Shown: positions 27,010 to 34,770, counted from the stretch's first letter. The stretch is DNA of 64,000 bases from Massilia rhizosphaerae (GCF_016093545.1 NZ_JADKYX010000024.1:1-64000); one strand, 5' to 3'. Translations and numbers: made by a program. The notes: generated from the sequence alone by a model not told the origin.

Positions 27010-27348
27010 TTACGGTTGCAGAAACTTCGCCAGAAGAAGCGCGAACGGGCTGACCAGTAACGCCGCAGTCATCCAACGCAATCCTAGAGCTACTCGCGAG
27101 CGGCTTTGAGGGTTTGCTCGTACTAAATCCCATGACCAAGCTGCACTTGTGCCCGCGACCGCTGCCGTAAAGATGAAACTCAGAGCGAGCGGACCGATCA
27201 TACTGAGCGGATCCATTATCGGGATGATTGCTCGGTGACCGGGTGTCCAGGTCAAGATCCCCAATAGCCACACGACAAGGAACGCCAAAGGAACCACCCC
27301 TGCGCACATCAGCACGTTGGCTATTACGAGCTTGGTGCGTGTCGACAT
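27010..27348 (-). CDS. Hypothetical membrane protein (112 aa)
   Basis: Protein of 112 residues with three hydrophobic segments: NVLMCAGVVPLAFLVVWLLG, IGPLALSFIFTAAVAGTSAA and RWMTAALLVSPFALLLAKFL. It begins MSTRTKLVIANVL, and an AAGGAACAAG sequence lies just upstream as a possible binding site. No family is recognised. It is one unit of the minus-strand array, flanked by repeats K and J. Confidence 0.65.
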   Translation of the reverse strand: MSTRTKLVIANVLMCAGVVPLAFLVVWLLGILTWTPGHRAIIPIMDPLSMIGPLALSFIFTAAVAGTSAAWSWDLVRANPQSRSRVALGLRWMTAALLVSPFALLLAKFLQP

Positions 27349-27374
27349 ACTTGTTCCTTATTCGGGTTTGCCAT

Positions 27375-27557
27375 AACGTCCGTTCCTGGTCGCATACGGT
27401 CCTTGGCAGACGGCCAGTGTAATGACATAGTCGCATAGCATGCAAGAAAAGGCTTCCGGACAGCCACTTTAGCGTGCGAAAGTATGGATTGCGTGCGCCC
27501 AGGTCGGACGAGGTAGGCTAACCCATGACAGTCCGGATTCGCCCCATTTCGGTCATT
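27375..27557. repeat. Array repeat J (long copy)
   Basis: The left arm begins AACGTCCGTTCCTGGTCGC. The right arm ends CCATTTCGGTCATT. These match the ends of the repeat family, but the copy is about 180 bases long with a divergent centre. It occupies most of the gap between two minus-strand genes. Confidence 0.5.
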
Positions 27558-27618
27558 CGATAGCATTGGATTGGGCAGCGGGCTTGGCGTATTGTCGCTG
27601 CGCAGTGCGATTGCAAAT

Positions 27619-28038
27619 TTACTTGCCGTTCCGTAAGGCTTTCGCCCATGCAGGGGCCTCCTCGGCAAGGTCGCGATAGCAATCCAGACTGGCTAGTTGT
27701 CGGCCACTTGCGATCTCGACCAGCCTGCATGCCATGTTGAAGTGCAACGATCCAGTCTCGTAGGCGACCTGTTTTCCGTTTTCCCAAAACATCCATCTCC
27801 ATACAAACGGATCTCCTTGGATTCGACGGATAACATGCTTTCGCTGGGCGATAACCAAGTTGGCCGGGGAGCTCTGACCGTCCGCCAAAGGGTATCTCTC
27901 TGTCCAACCTTCAAAGCCATTCGGCCCCACGCGGTGCACTGATTCGATGGGCTTGTCTGCCCGCGATGCCTGAGCCAATGCAGCGCCTGCCAACAGGAGC
28001 ATGCTGATCACGGCGAGCCTTCTGCCTGTTGATTGCAT
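27619..28038 (-). CDS. Hypothetical secreted protein (139 aa)
   Basis: Protein of 139 residues. A signal peptide (MQSTGRRLAVISMLLLAGAA ending LAQA) is followed by a mature domain with tryptophans in GFEGWTERYPL and PFVWRWMFWENGKQVAYETG. Two cysteines (MACRLVE and SLDCYRD) could form a disulfide. No family is recognised. The gene lies between repeats J and A and is a member of the minus-strand array. Confidence 0.6.
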   Translation of the reverse strand: MQSTGRRLAVISMLLLAGAALAQASRADKPIESVHRVGPNGFEGWTERYPLADGQSSPANLVIAQRKHVIRRIQGDPFVWRWMFWENGKQVAYETGSLHFNMACRLVEIASGRQLASLDCYRDLAEEAPAWAKALRNGK

Positions 28039-28112
28039 GATTGATGAGAGTGGTTTGGATTGGTTCAGTCTAGCTGATGTTCAGTCGCTAGACGCAACGA
28101 AAGTGATACCAG

Positions 28113-28221
28113 AACGGCCGCTCTTGGCCGAACCCGGCCGTTCGACTCAGCATAGCAGGTTGCCGAACTGGAAAAGTCGCGAACTGTCACGACAGGCCGG
28201 AACCGACCCTAAGCGGAAGTT
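28113..28221. repeat. Array repeat A
   Basis: A 109-base copy. The left arm AACGGCCGCTCTTGGCCG and the right arm CGACCCTAAGCGGAAGTT pair with mismatches. Inner hairpins GGCCGAACCCGGCC and CTGTCACGACAG are present, with the conserved core CTCAGCATAGCAGGTTGC and GGAAAAGTCGCGA. It ends 22 bases 3' of the stop of the GNAT gene on the minus strand. Confidence 0.85.
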
Positions 28222-28243
28222 CGCCTGACGATCATGCCTGGCG

Positions 28244-28735
28244 CTAGATGCCATCAGTCGAAGGCCATACCATCGTTTGAACCGTAATCTGCGGATGGCT
28301 TGCCAATGGTTCGTATTCCTCAATAAAAGAAAAACCTTGTTTGAGATAGAAGTTGGCGGCTCTTTCATTGGTAGGGGAAACATCCAGAAAGACGCGGCGA
28401 TGCCCCTTCTGTAAAGCGCGAGCTTTGACTACCTCAACCAGACGAGAAGCAATTCCTGAGCCTCGACTCTGCGGCTCGACCCACATACCGATCATGTTAT
28501 AGCGGTGCCTACCGCTGATTGCACCACCTATCATTCCAACCGGCTCGCCATCCATAAACGCTAACCAGAACTCTGGCCCGTCCTTAGCCGACGCTCGCTC
28601 TTTCCACTGCTCGTCGGTGTATTGAGTGGCTGTCTGATGACTGACTCCAAATGCTGTCGGTGCGTCAGAGAGCGCTGCTAGCCGGACTTGCTTCAACAGC
28701 ATCCAGTCTTTCTCATCAGTGATTCGAATTTGCAT
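28244..28735 (-). CDS. GNAT-family N-acetyltransferase
   Basis: Protein of 163 residues from the ATG at 28735, which has an AAGGA site upstream. The acetyl-CoA binding motif A is visible in IGMWVEPQSRGSGIASRLVE, with the R/QxxGxG signature. Motif B follows as VFLDVSPTNERAANFYLKQG. The substrate is unknown. It is a unit of the minus-strand array between repeats A and B. The upstream extension from 28792 has no family support. Confidence 0.85.
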   Translation of the reverse strand: MQIRITDEKDWMLLKQVRLAALSDAPTAFGVSHQTATQYTDEQWKERASAKDGPEFWLAFMDGEPVGMIGGAISGRHRYNMIGMWVEPQSRGSGIASRLVEVVKARALQKGHRRVFLDVSPTNERAANFYLKQGFSFIEEYEPLASHPQITVQTMVWPSTDGI

Positions 28736-28805
28736 CACATCCTTCAAAATTGCTGATCTACAAACCGTAGGAAGATGACATCGGGACAACATTCATAATG
28801 TCGAT

Positions 28806-28912
28806 AACGACCGCTTCTGGCCGGTCTCGGCCGTTCGGCTCAGCATAGCAGGTCGTTGATCTGCAATGATCACGGACTGTCACGACCGGCGGAACCGACC
28901 CGAAGCGGACCT
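28806..28912. repeat. Array repeat B
   Basis: A 107-base copy, from AACGACCGCTTCTGGCCG to CGACCCGAAGCGGACCT. It shares the conserved core GCTCAGCATAGCAGGTCG and the hairpin CTGTCACGACCGG. It lies 22 bases 3' of the stop of the 79-residue minus-strand gene. Confidence 0.85.
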
Positions 28913-28934
28913 AACGAAGTGATTCGATCCATGC

Positions 28935-29174
28935 CTATGATGCCCAACAGGTCTTGTCCGGCAACTGTCCTTCCTTCCAATGCCGGACCACCTTAACCGC
29001 GGCGCGTTGAAACCTGCGTCCGTGCACATCACCCGGTGCCGCGATGACTTCCGTTACATCACCTGACGCTTTGTCGAGTCTAAGCCCGCCCTTTCCGGCT
29101 TCCGTATCTGAAAACTCGTAGATAGCTTCATCGGCGGTTTCGGAGATCTTGACAATTTCTATGTAAAAGGCCAT
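28935..29174 (-). CDS. Small hypothetical protein (79 aa)
   Basis: Protein of 79 residues beginning MAFYIEIVKISETADEAIYE and ending DKTCWAS. It reads like a compact alpha/beta protein with a beta-rich N-terminus and a helical ARG/LYS-containing C-terminus (RRFQRAAVKVVRHWKEG). No family is recognised. It lies between repeats B and C in the minus-strand array. Confidence 0.6.
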   Translation of the reverse strand: MAFYIEIVKISETADEAIYEFSDTEAGKGGLRLDKASGDVTEVIAAPGDVHGRRFQRAAVKVVRHWKEGQLPDKTCWAS

Positions 29175-29213
29175 GAAGTGTGCTGGTCATTGGTCGAAAG
29201 GGTACGGCTAGCG

Positions 29214-29322
29214 AACGTCTGCCCCTGGCCGGTCACGGCCGGTCAGCTCAGCATAACAGGTTGCCAAGCTGGAAAAATCACCAAACGTCTCGAACGGCCG
29301 AGTCCGACCCGAAGCGGACATT
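29214..29322. repeat. Array repeat C
   Basis: A 109-base copy, from AACGTCTGCCCCTGGCCG to CGACCCGAAGCGGACATT. The core CAGCTCAGCATAACAGGTTG and the GGAAAAATCACC segment are conserved. It ends only 4 bases 3' of the stop codon of the SUKH-like gene on the minus strand. Confidence 0.85.
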
Positions 29323-29326
29323 AAAA

Positions 29327-29776
29327 CTAGTTGCGAAGCCCTGGTTCCGAGTCTCCCGGGGCTTGCCGGATAGAACTGAGGAACGCAGAAAGGGAAGGCG
29401 AAACGACCTCTATGTCGTAGTCACCGCTTGCGCGTTCGTGGTCCCACCAAACGACTTGACCAGAGTGCGGGCCGTCGACATAAAGGCAAAAAAGATTACC
29501 AGCTTGATCGGAAGCGATCGGGACTGCAAATCGTGGCAATACGTCAGATACTAACCGGCACATCTCGTCGAGTTGAACGTATTTAGGACCGTCGCCCAGC
29601 TCGAAGAAATCCAGAACATCCCATACGTCATCACGGAAGGGAACAACTGGAGGTACATCGTATTTAGGCACGCCATTTTCGAGTAACTCAATGTAGTCCC
29701 GAGGCAAGGTAGAACCGATAGCATGTTCTACATTCCTGAGGCGGTTTGAGAACGTCTGCTCAGGTTCACCTATCAT
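29327..29776 (-). CDS. SMI1/KNR4 (SUKH) family immunity-like protein
   Basis: Protein of 149 residues. The SUKH pattern is visible: VEHAIGSTLPRDYIELLENG at the N-terminus, followed by a central beta segment and IASDQAGNLFCLYVDGPHSG with VVWWDHE. SUKH proteins often protect against polymorphic toxins delivered by contact systems. No toxin lies next to it, so its partner is unknown. It is a unit of the minus-strand array, with repeat C at its 3' end and repeat D at its 5' side. Confidence 0.8.
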   Translation of the reverse strand: MIGEPEQTFSNRLRNVEHAIGSTLPRDYIELLENGVPKYDVPPVVPFRDDVWDVLDFFELGDGPKYVQLDEMCRLVSDVLPRFAVPIASDQAGNLFCLYVDGPHSGQVVWWDHERASGDYDIEVVSPSLSAFLSSIRQAPGDSEPGLRN

Positions 29777-29807
29777 TTGTTTACTCTTTCCTACGTTGAA
29801 CTCGTCG

Positions 29808-29918
29808 AACGATGTCCGCTTTTGGCCGAACTCGGCCGTTCAGCTCAGGATAGCAGGTCGCTCTCGAGGAAAACTCTCCGATTGTTACGACAGGCAGCCC
29901 CCGATCCTGAGCAGACAT
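29808..29918. repeat. Array repeat D
   Basis: A 111-base copy, beginning AACGATGTCCGCTTTTGGCCG, with the core CAGCTCAGGATAGCAGGTCG and ending CCGATCCTGAGCAGACAT. The right arm is more diverged than in A-C. It lies upstream of the SUKH-like gene and closes the first block of the array. Confidence 0.8.
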
Positions 29919-30268
29919 ACCGGTACCGCTTTTTGCCTTCGCATCAAACGTCGCCCCCCTCGTGCGCCGCGTGCTGGCACGAGCATCCAAAACAAGAACG
30001 CAAGGCCCAGCCCTGGCCGGGAGATCATGCGGACCTATCGTTATCGCTATCGACAAGAGAGCTCTAGCCATTGAACCGATCGGTGGGGTTTCCTTATGCG
30101 TTGGTCATCAGTTTGCAGCGCGAGGCGGTTGGTCGCGAGCCCCCGCTGGGCGACCATATCGACCACGGCCTTGTTGAGTCGCCAATCCGCTACAAGCGGC
30201 CCCATCGGTGCGACATGTTCAATATCCTGGTGCTAGCGTGGCATCCTCTAGACAGATTGGAGGTCGCC
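29919..30268. other. Unassigned region upstream of the first PEP-CTERM gene
   Basis: About 350 bases between repeat D and the first PEP-CTERM start. An inverted pair GGTCGC/GCGACC near 30130-30152 is visible but has no T tract. Short open frames exist on both strands without start signals or family resemblance. The promoter of the PEP-CTERM block is expected here, but no clear -35/-10 pair was found. Confidence 0.3.
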
Positions 30269-31009
30269 ATGAGACCCGTTCGCAGCGCGCTTGCCATGAC
30301 CCTTGCCGCCGCCCTGGCAGCACCCGCATGCGCTCAAACCACCGCCACGCTGACAACGACCGGCACGCTGTCGGGCGGGTATGACGGCATCGGCCTGTTC
30401 CTTGCCCCCGACACCAGCCTCGCCGGAATGCCGTTTACCCTGTCGCTGACGCTCGACTTGACGCGGATGTCGGGTAGCCGGGTCGGCGGCGAGAACTGGG
30501 TCGACAACGGCGGGCACGGCCATCCGATGCTCGCAACCGGTGAACTCACCATTGCCGGCCGTTCCTATTCCTGGCTGATCGACGACGGTAGCGCCTCGGC
30601 CGGACTGTCCAGCAACCGGAATTCGGCCGGGATGAGCACCAGCGGCAAGAATATGCTGGACTCGAACGACATCTGGATGAGCGAATACATCCAGCCTGAC
30701 GCCAGTTCGCCGCGTTTCGTCTACGGCACCGATTTCGCCCAGACCATCGCCTTCGATGGCTACACGCTCGCGCCTTCGTATTCGACGGGCTTGTACTTCG
30801 AGACCACGATGCCCTACATCCCGTGCAACCAGTGCCCGGGCATGAGCGGCCCGGCGGTATTTTCCACTTACCTGGAAGCGGTCAACCCGCGCGCCGTCTG
30901 GACCGCCAGCCCGGTGCCCGAGCCCGCAGCCTACGGCATGTTGGCGGCTGGCCTGGGTGTTGTCGGCCTTGCCCGCCGGCGCAGGAGCGTGCTGCGGGCA
31001 CCTGCCTGA
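30269..31009 (+). CDS. PEP-CTERM sorted secreted protein, copy 1
   Basis: Protein of 246 residues. A signal peptide (SALAMTLAAALAAPACA) is followed by a Ser/Thr/Gly-rich mature region. The C-terminal sorting tail is complete: VPEPAAYGMLAAGLGVVGLA followed by RRRR. Such proteins are cleaved at PEP by an exosortase and usually belong to extracellular matrix or exopolysaccharide systems. An TTGGAGG binding site precedes the ATG at 30269. The first 60 mature residues align with the next gene product (TTGTLSGGYDGIGLF against TTGTVAAGIDEIGLF), so they are paralogues. No exosortase is in this window. Confidence 0.9.
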   Translation: MRPVRSALAMTLAAALAAPACAQTTATLTTTGTLSGGYDGIGLFLAPDTSLAGMPFTLSLTLDLTRMSGSRVGGENWVDNGGHGHPMLATGELTIAGRSYSWLIDDGSASAGLSSNRNSAGMSTSGKNMLDSNDIWMSEYIQPDASSPRFVYGTDFAQTIAFDGYTLAPSYSTGLYFETTMPYIPCNQCPGMSGPAVFSTYLEAVNPRAVWTASPVPEPAAYGMLAAGLGVVGLARRRRSVLRAPA

Positions 31010-31041
31010 GCCTGTCGAATGACGCACCAGGGAGAGCGAAC

Positions 31042-31836
31042 ATGAAAACAAGCATGCACCAACTGGCGGCAGTCGCAATCGTGTCGATCGCCGCGTCCTC
31101 GGCGCAGGCCGGCACCGTGACCCTGGCCACGACCGGCACGGTCGCCGCAGGCATCGACGAAATCGGGCTGTTCGGTAACCGCGGCGGGCTGCTCGACGGG
31201 CAGGTGTTCTCGCTGTCGATTTCGATCGACACCGATGGCCTGGTACCGCAAGCCTCGACCTGGGGCGCCGCCGGCACCATCAACGAGGCCATCCAGGATC
31301 CGTTGCGTCCTACCCGGGTGACAGGCGCCGTCAGCGTAGGAGGACACCGCTATACGTGGACCGTCACCGACGCCCAGCTCGCGCACATTACGCTTGCCGC
31401 CGCGGGCGCAGGCAGCCAGGATCGGCCCGACATCGCCTCGATCGGCGGCTACGGCATCGCCGGGAGCGGGACGCGCGTGAGCGCCAGCAGCGAGCTGCAC
31501 ACGTCAAGCAAGGGCAACCAGCCGTTCATCGGCGCCACCGACTTCGATCAGCAGCGCAGCTTCGACACACAGCAGAACCTGTTACTGTCCAGCTCCTTGT
31601 TCCATGCGTCGCTTGGGCCGGGAGAAGGGAGCAACGCGGGCGCGACTACGTTGCTTACCTACTTCACCTCGGCAGACCGCCTCGGTTCGGCCACCTGGAG
31701 CTACGTCAGCCCGGTCCCCGAGCCAAACCAGGCATGGATGCTCTTGGCGGGCGCTGGCGTGGTTGCCTGGTACAGGCGTCGTACTTCGGCAAGGCGAAAC
31801 GCGAACTGCCGCCTTCCAGCAGGCACGCGCTGTTAG
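31042..31836 (+). CDS. PEP-CTERM sorted secreted protein, copy 2
   Basis: Protein of 264 residues. A signal peptide (MHQLAAVAIVSIAASSAQA) precedes a mature region starting GTVTLATTGTVAAGIDEIGL. The C-terminal sorting tail is VPEPNQAWMLLAGAGVVAWY followed by RRR, then an extra 16-residue extension ending with a Cys, longer than usual. It starts 32 bases after copy 1 and is probably a duplicate in the same operon. A GGGAGAGCGA sequence precedes the ATG at 31042. The role is unknown; surface attachment or matrix is inferred from the sorting signal. Confidence 0.9.
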   Translation: MKTSMHQLAAVAIVSIAASSAQAGTVTLATTGTVAAGIDEIGLFGNRGGLLDGQVFSLSISIDTDGLVPQASTWGAAGTINEAIQDPLRPTRVTGAVSVGGHRYTWTVTDAQLAHITLAAAGAGSQDRPDIASIGGYGIAGSGTRVSASSELHTSSKGNQPFIGATDFDQQRSFDTQQNLLLSSSLFHASLGPGEGSNAGATTLLTYFTSADRLGSATWSYVSPVPEPNQAWMLLAGAGVVAWYRRRTSARRNANCRLPAGTRC

Positions 31837-31872
31837 TAGATATCCGACACCACGCCATGCTATGCTCAACCC

Positions 31873-33492
31873 ATGCATAGCAAGCACATCGTACTCCGCG
31901 CGATCGCGGCCATCTCGCTGGCCGCAGCCGCCCTCGGCAGCGCCTCCGCCGCTACCCTGTCCGTCGGCCCCGGCATGGCCTTTTCCGCACCGTGCGCCGC
32001 CATCGCCGCAGCCCGGGATGGCGACACCATCGACATTGCGGGTAACACCACGTACAGTGGCGACGCCTGCAGCATCAACCGCAACAACCTGACCATCCGC
32101 GGCGTCAACGGCCGTCCGAAGATCGACGCGGCCGGAAAGAATGCCGCCGACAAGGGTATCTGGGTGGTCAACGGCAACAACCTCACCGTGGACAACGTCG
32201 AGATGGTCGGTGCCAAGGTAATGGATGCCAACGGCGCCGCCCTCCGCCTCCAGGGCACCAATTTTACGTTGCGCCATGCGTTCATTCACGACAACGAGAA
32301 CGGCATCCTGGCCAACGCCAACGCGGATAGTGACATCCTGATCGAGTATAGCGAGTTCGGCCACAATGGCGGCGGCACGGGCCAGACCCACAACCTGTAT
32401 ATCGGCAAGGTCAAGAGCCTGACGTTCCGCTACAGCTATTCGCACGATGCGAACGTCGGCCACAACCTGAAGTCGCGTGCGATGACGAACACGATCGTCT
32501 ACAACCGTTTCTCGAGCACGAATCCAGGCGAAAAGGGCAGCACAGTCGCGGGCCAGCCAAGCTACGAGATCGACCTCCCGAACGCGGGTACCTCCTACGT
32601 CATCGGCAACATCATTCAGCAACCGGCCGCCAATCAGAATCCGACCATCGTGGCTTACGGTGAGGAAGGTGCGACCAATCCGGGCCACGACTTATACTTC
32701 GTCAATAATACGGTGGTGAACGACTTCGCCGGCGGGACGTTCCTGTTCGTTAGCGGCAAGGTGTCGACACCAGCACTCGTCCAGAACAATATTTTCGTCG
32801 GCGACGGTACGCTCTGCAGCCAGGCCGCTGCAGTACGGAAGAACAATTACCGCACGTTCGCGACGGACATCGTCGACCGCTCGACCGGCAGCTTGCGGCG
32901 ATTTGCCAGCGCGCTCGTGATCGGCGCAGGCACCGATCCGGGCAAGTCGGCCTCCGGCGTGTCGCTGGCGCCGACCGGGCAGTACAAGGACGTCGCGTCA
33001 GGCGAGGAGCGTCCCATGGCCGGCGCCCCGGACCTCGGCGCCCATGAGGTACCGCGCGCCGCGGCAAGCGCGAAAGCGGTCACCTGGACCGAATGTGCCG
33101 TCGAGGGCAAGGTCTGCAGGTTCAGCGGCACGCATGAAGTGCGTTTCGGCACCCGGGACGTGTACACGTCGAAGATCGTGACCGCGTCCACGCACTGCAC
33201 GGTTGCCGCGTTCGGCGACCCGGCGCATGGCCGCGCGAAGACCTGCAGCTATGCCGACGTTCCCGCCGTGGCGCCGGCCGCGCGGCCGCACACCGCCGCA
33301 GCAAGCGGCTGGACGCCTTGCGCGGGTGAGGGCGCCATCTGCCAGCTCAGCGGCACCAATCGCGTGCGTTACGGTACCGAAACCGAAAACGTGACCAAGG
33401 TGCTCACAGGTTCCGTGACGTGCTCGAACGCCACCTTCGGCGACCCGGCCCATGGTTTTCTCAAGACCTGCAGTTTTCGAGCCGGACGGTGA
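31873..33492 (+). CDS. Secreted parallel beta-helix protein with C-terminal Cys-rich repeats
   Basis: Protein of 539 residues. A signal peptide (IAAISLAAAALGSASA) is followed by a right-handed parallel beta-helix region (about 45-330) with repeated short strands such as NNLTIRGVNGRPKID, NNLTVDNVEMVGAK and SDILIEYSEFGHNGGG. This is the layout of polysaccharide lyases and pectate-lyase-like proteins. The C-terminus carries two approximately 60-residue repeats, each with the pattern WTxCAxEGxxC ... VRFGT or VRYGT ... FGDPAHGxxKTCS. These repeats may bind carbohydrate. The gene starts 36 bases after PEP-CTERM copy 2. Confidence 0.75.
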   Translation: MHSKHIVLRAIAAISLAAAALGSASAATLSVGPGMAFSAPCAAIAAARDGDTIDIAGNTTYSGDACSINRNNLTIRGVNGRPKIDAAGKNAADKGIWVVNGNNLTVDNVEMVGAKVMDANGAALRLQGTNFTLRHAFIHDNENGILANANADSDILIEYSEFGHNGGGTGQTHNLYIGKVKSLTFRYSYSHDANVGHNLKSRAMTNTIVYNRFSSTNPGEKGSTVAGQPSYEIDLPNAGTSYVIGNIIQQPAANQNPTIVAYGEEGATNPGHDLYFVNNTVVNDFAGGTFLFVSGKVSTPALVQNNIFVGDGTLCSQAAAVRKNNYRTFATDIVDRSTGSLRRFASALVIGAGTDPGKSASGVSLAPTGQYKDVASGEERPMAGAPDLGAHEVPRAAASAKAVTWTECAVEGKVCRFSGTHEVRFGTRDVYTSKIVTASTHCTVAAFGDPAHGRAKTCSYADVPAVAPAARPHTAAASGWTPCAGEGAICQLSGTNRVRYGTETENVTKVLTGSVTCSNATFGDPAHGFLKTCSFRAGR

Positions 33493-33510
33493 GTGCGCTG
33501 GATTCGTGGG
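33493..33510. other. Short gap after the beta-helix gene
   Basis: The region from here to 33625 carries a GCTGG tandem run (33535-33559) and the remnant of an array repeat. No separate gene is seen. Confidence 0.3.
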
Positions 33511-33861
33511 CTAGACGGTGCCGCAAAATAATACGCTGGGCTGGGCTGGGCTGGGCTGGAAAAGTCGCGGGCTGTCGCGACAGGCTGCTGCCGGCCCGCT
33601 GCGGACGGTTGAGTAGTGATCTACAGATCGGCCTGTCGCATCACGTTTACCCCTGGGCCCACACCGGAAGCAGGACTTGAGTTCCCGAGCTCGATACCTG
33701 TGTTCAAATCCCAAATCGTCGGCTTGCGCGCGGCCTAGCTCATCTGCGGCCTTGAGCAAGAAATTTGCGACTATCCGTAGTTCCTCCTGCGTCCTATGAA
33801 ACTTCACATCGGAAATCGTCACAGCGAGAATTCCGCCTTCGGTGTCGCGTTCTTCGGGCAA
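33511..33861 (-). pseudogene. Truncated or fused small cassette gene
   Basis: A 116-residue minus-strand frame. The first 65 residues (MPEERDTEGGILAVTISDVK with EELRIVANFLLKAADELGRA) look like a real compact protein with a strand-helix pattern, similar in style to small immunity proteins. After about residue 65 the sequence becomes Arg/Ser/Pro-rich (CRDSPRLFQPSPAQPSV). This tail is translated from repeat remnant H and a GCTGG tandem run. The natural C-terminus has probably been lost by deletion or frameshift. Confidence 0.4.
33553..33610. repeat. Array repeat H (partial)
   Basis: A right-half copy with GGAAAAGTCGCGGGCTGTCG and CGACAGG and ending CCGCTGCGGACGGTT. The left arm is missing and is replaced by a GCTGG tandem run. 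Confidence 0.55.
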
Positions 33862-33924
33862 TCCAGCTCTTGCGCATGCAAATTTCTCCGGTGCTAAATA
33901 GGCGCTTGTGGCCGTTGTCCGCCA

Positions 33925-34167
33925 TCACGTGCGCCACAATAGAACGATCAGTGTAAATACGAATGCGGCAAACCAAAGGATAAAGAACGTTTCGCGCTGA
34001 GACGTCTGCTTATGCCAACCAAACGATGCGCCCCAGTTCCATGGAATAACGTAAAGCAACGCAATGAATGCTTTTCGAATCGTTCCATGCGCATTATTCC
34101 CCAGGAAATACATAAGAACGCTCGCTACGAACGTCGGTATCGAAAACAAAGTTAATACCCAAATCAA
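33925..34167 (-). CDS. Small hypothetical membrane protein (80 aa)
   Basis: Protein of 80 residues with two or three hydrophobic segments: WVLTLFSIPTFVASVLMYFL at the N-terminus, FIALLYVIPWNWGASFGW in the middle, and FFILWFAAFVFTLIVLLW at the C-terminus. No family is recognised. It is AT-richer than core genes. It belongs to the second block of the minus-strand array, with repeat G upstream of it. Confidence 0.6.
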   Translation of the reverse strand: MIWVLTLFSIPTFVASVLMYFLGNNAHGTIRKAFIALLYVIPWNWGASFGWHKQTSQRETFFILWFAAFVFTLIVLLWRT

Positions 34168-34180
34168 TTCAGGTCTCCGT

Positions 34181-34250
34181 AATGAAGGCCCGCTCGTGGC
34201 CGGTTTCGGCCTGCGGTCTGAATGGCCGAGTTCGACCCATGCCGGACGTT
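34181..34250. repeat. Array repeat G (short copy)
   Basis: A 70-base copy, from AATGAAGGCCCGCTCGTGGCC to CGACCCATGCCGGACGTT. The central part is shortened, so only the outer arms and one GGCCGGTTTCGGCC hairpin remain. It lies 34 bases 3' of the stop of the 92-residue gene. Confidence 0.7.
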
Positions 34251-34284
34251 GGAGCGCTTGCTTGTAAGTCGGAAGATCAAATAT

Positions 34285-34563
34285 TCAGGTTTGACCGAGT
34301 TGCAGTCGCGCCGATTGCCACTCGGACCAGGCCGCCTCTGCAACAATGTCCGGGTAACCGCGTTTCGCTTCCATCATTGCAGCTTTCGAAGCTGGCATCG
34401 TCATGCAAACCGCTTTGTCACGAATGACAATGGCTTCAGCCTCTGTCAATGGCCTGCCCACCGTCTTTTCGGCATGACGAAGAACCGTCACAAGCGCGGG
34501 GATGAAAACCAAGCAGAGAGGGTCTTCAGGTGGGGACGGCGGTCCTTGCCGCTTTTTGAGCAT
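34285..34563 (-). CDS. Small hypothetical protein (92 aa)
   Basis: Protein of 92 residues, mostly helical: CLVFIPALVTVLRHAEKTVG, PLTEAEAIVIRDKAVCMTMP and KRGYPDIVAEAAWSEWQSAR. There is no signal peptide. No family is recognised. It lies between repeats G and E in the minus-strand array. Confidence 0.6.
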   Translation of the reverse strand: MLKKRQGPPSPPEDPLCLVFIPALVTVLRHAEKTVGRPLTEAEAIVIRDKAVCMTMPASKAAMMEAKRGYPDIVAEAAWSEWQSARLQLGQT

Positions 34564-34616
34564 TCCAAATATTTAAAGGTAGAAAAGCAAAAAGAATAAT
34601 CAATCAAAATTCCCGC

Positions 34617-34725
34617 AATGACCGCCACTGGCCGACCTCGGCCGTTCGGCTCAGCATAACATGTTGCTGGACCGGAAAAGTCACGGACGGTCACGACGGG
34701 CAGGGACCGGCCCGAAGCGTCGCTT
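34617..34725. repeat. Array repeat E
   Basis: A 109-base copy, from AATGACCGCCACTGGCCG to CCGGCCCGAAGCGTCGCTT. The core GGCTCAGCATAACATGTTGC and GGAAAAGTCACGG are conserved. It lies 45 bases 3' of the stop of the LprI-like gene. Confidence 0.8.
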
Positions 34726-34770
34726 TTACGCTGAGCGCAACCGTCTTCGTCGATTCAACGTCCCACGCAG

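Noticed and set aside
29781..30071. Minus-strand open frame running through array repeat D
   Set aside because: Its sequence is low-complexity and its C-terminal half is the translated repeat. No start signal or family match was found.
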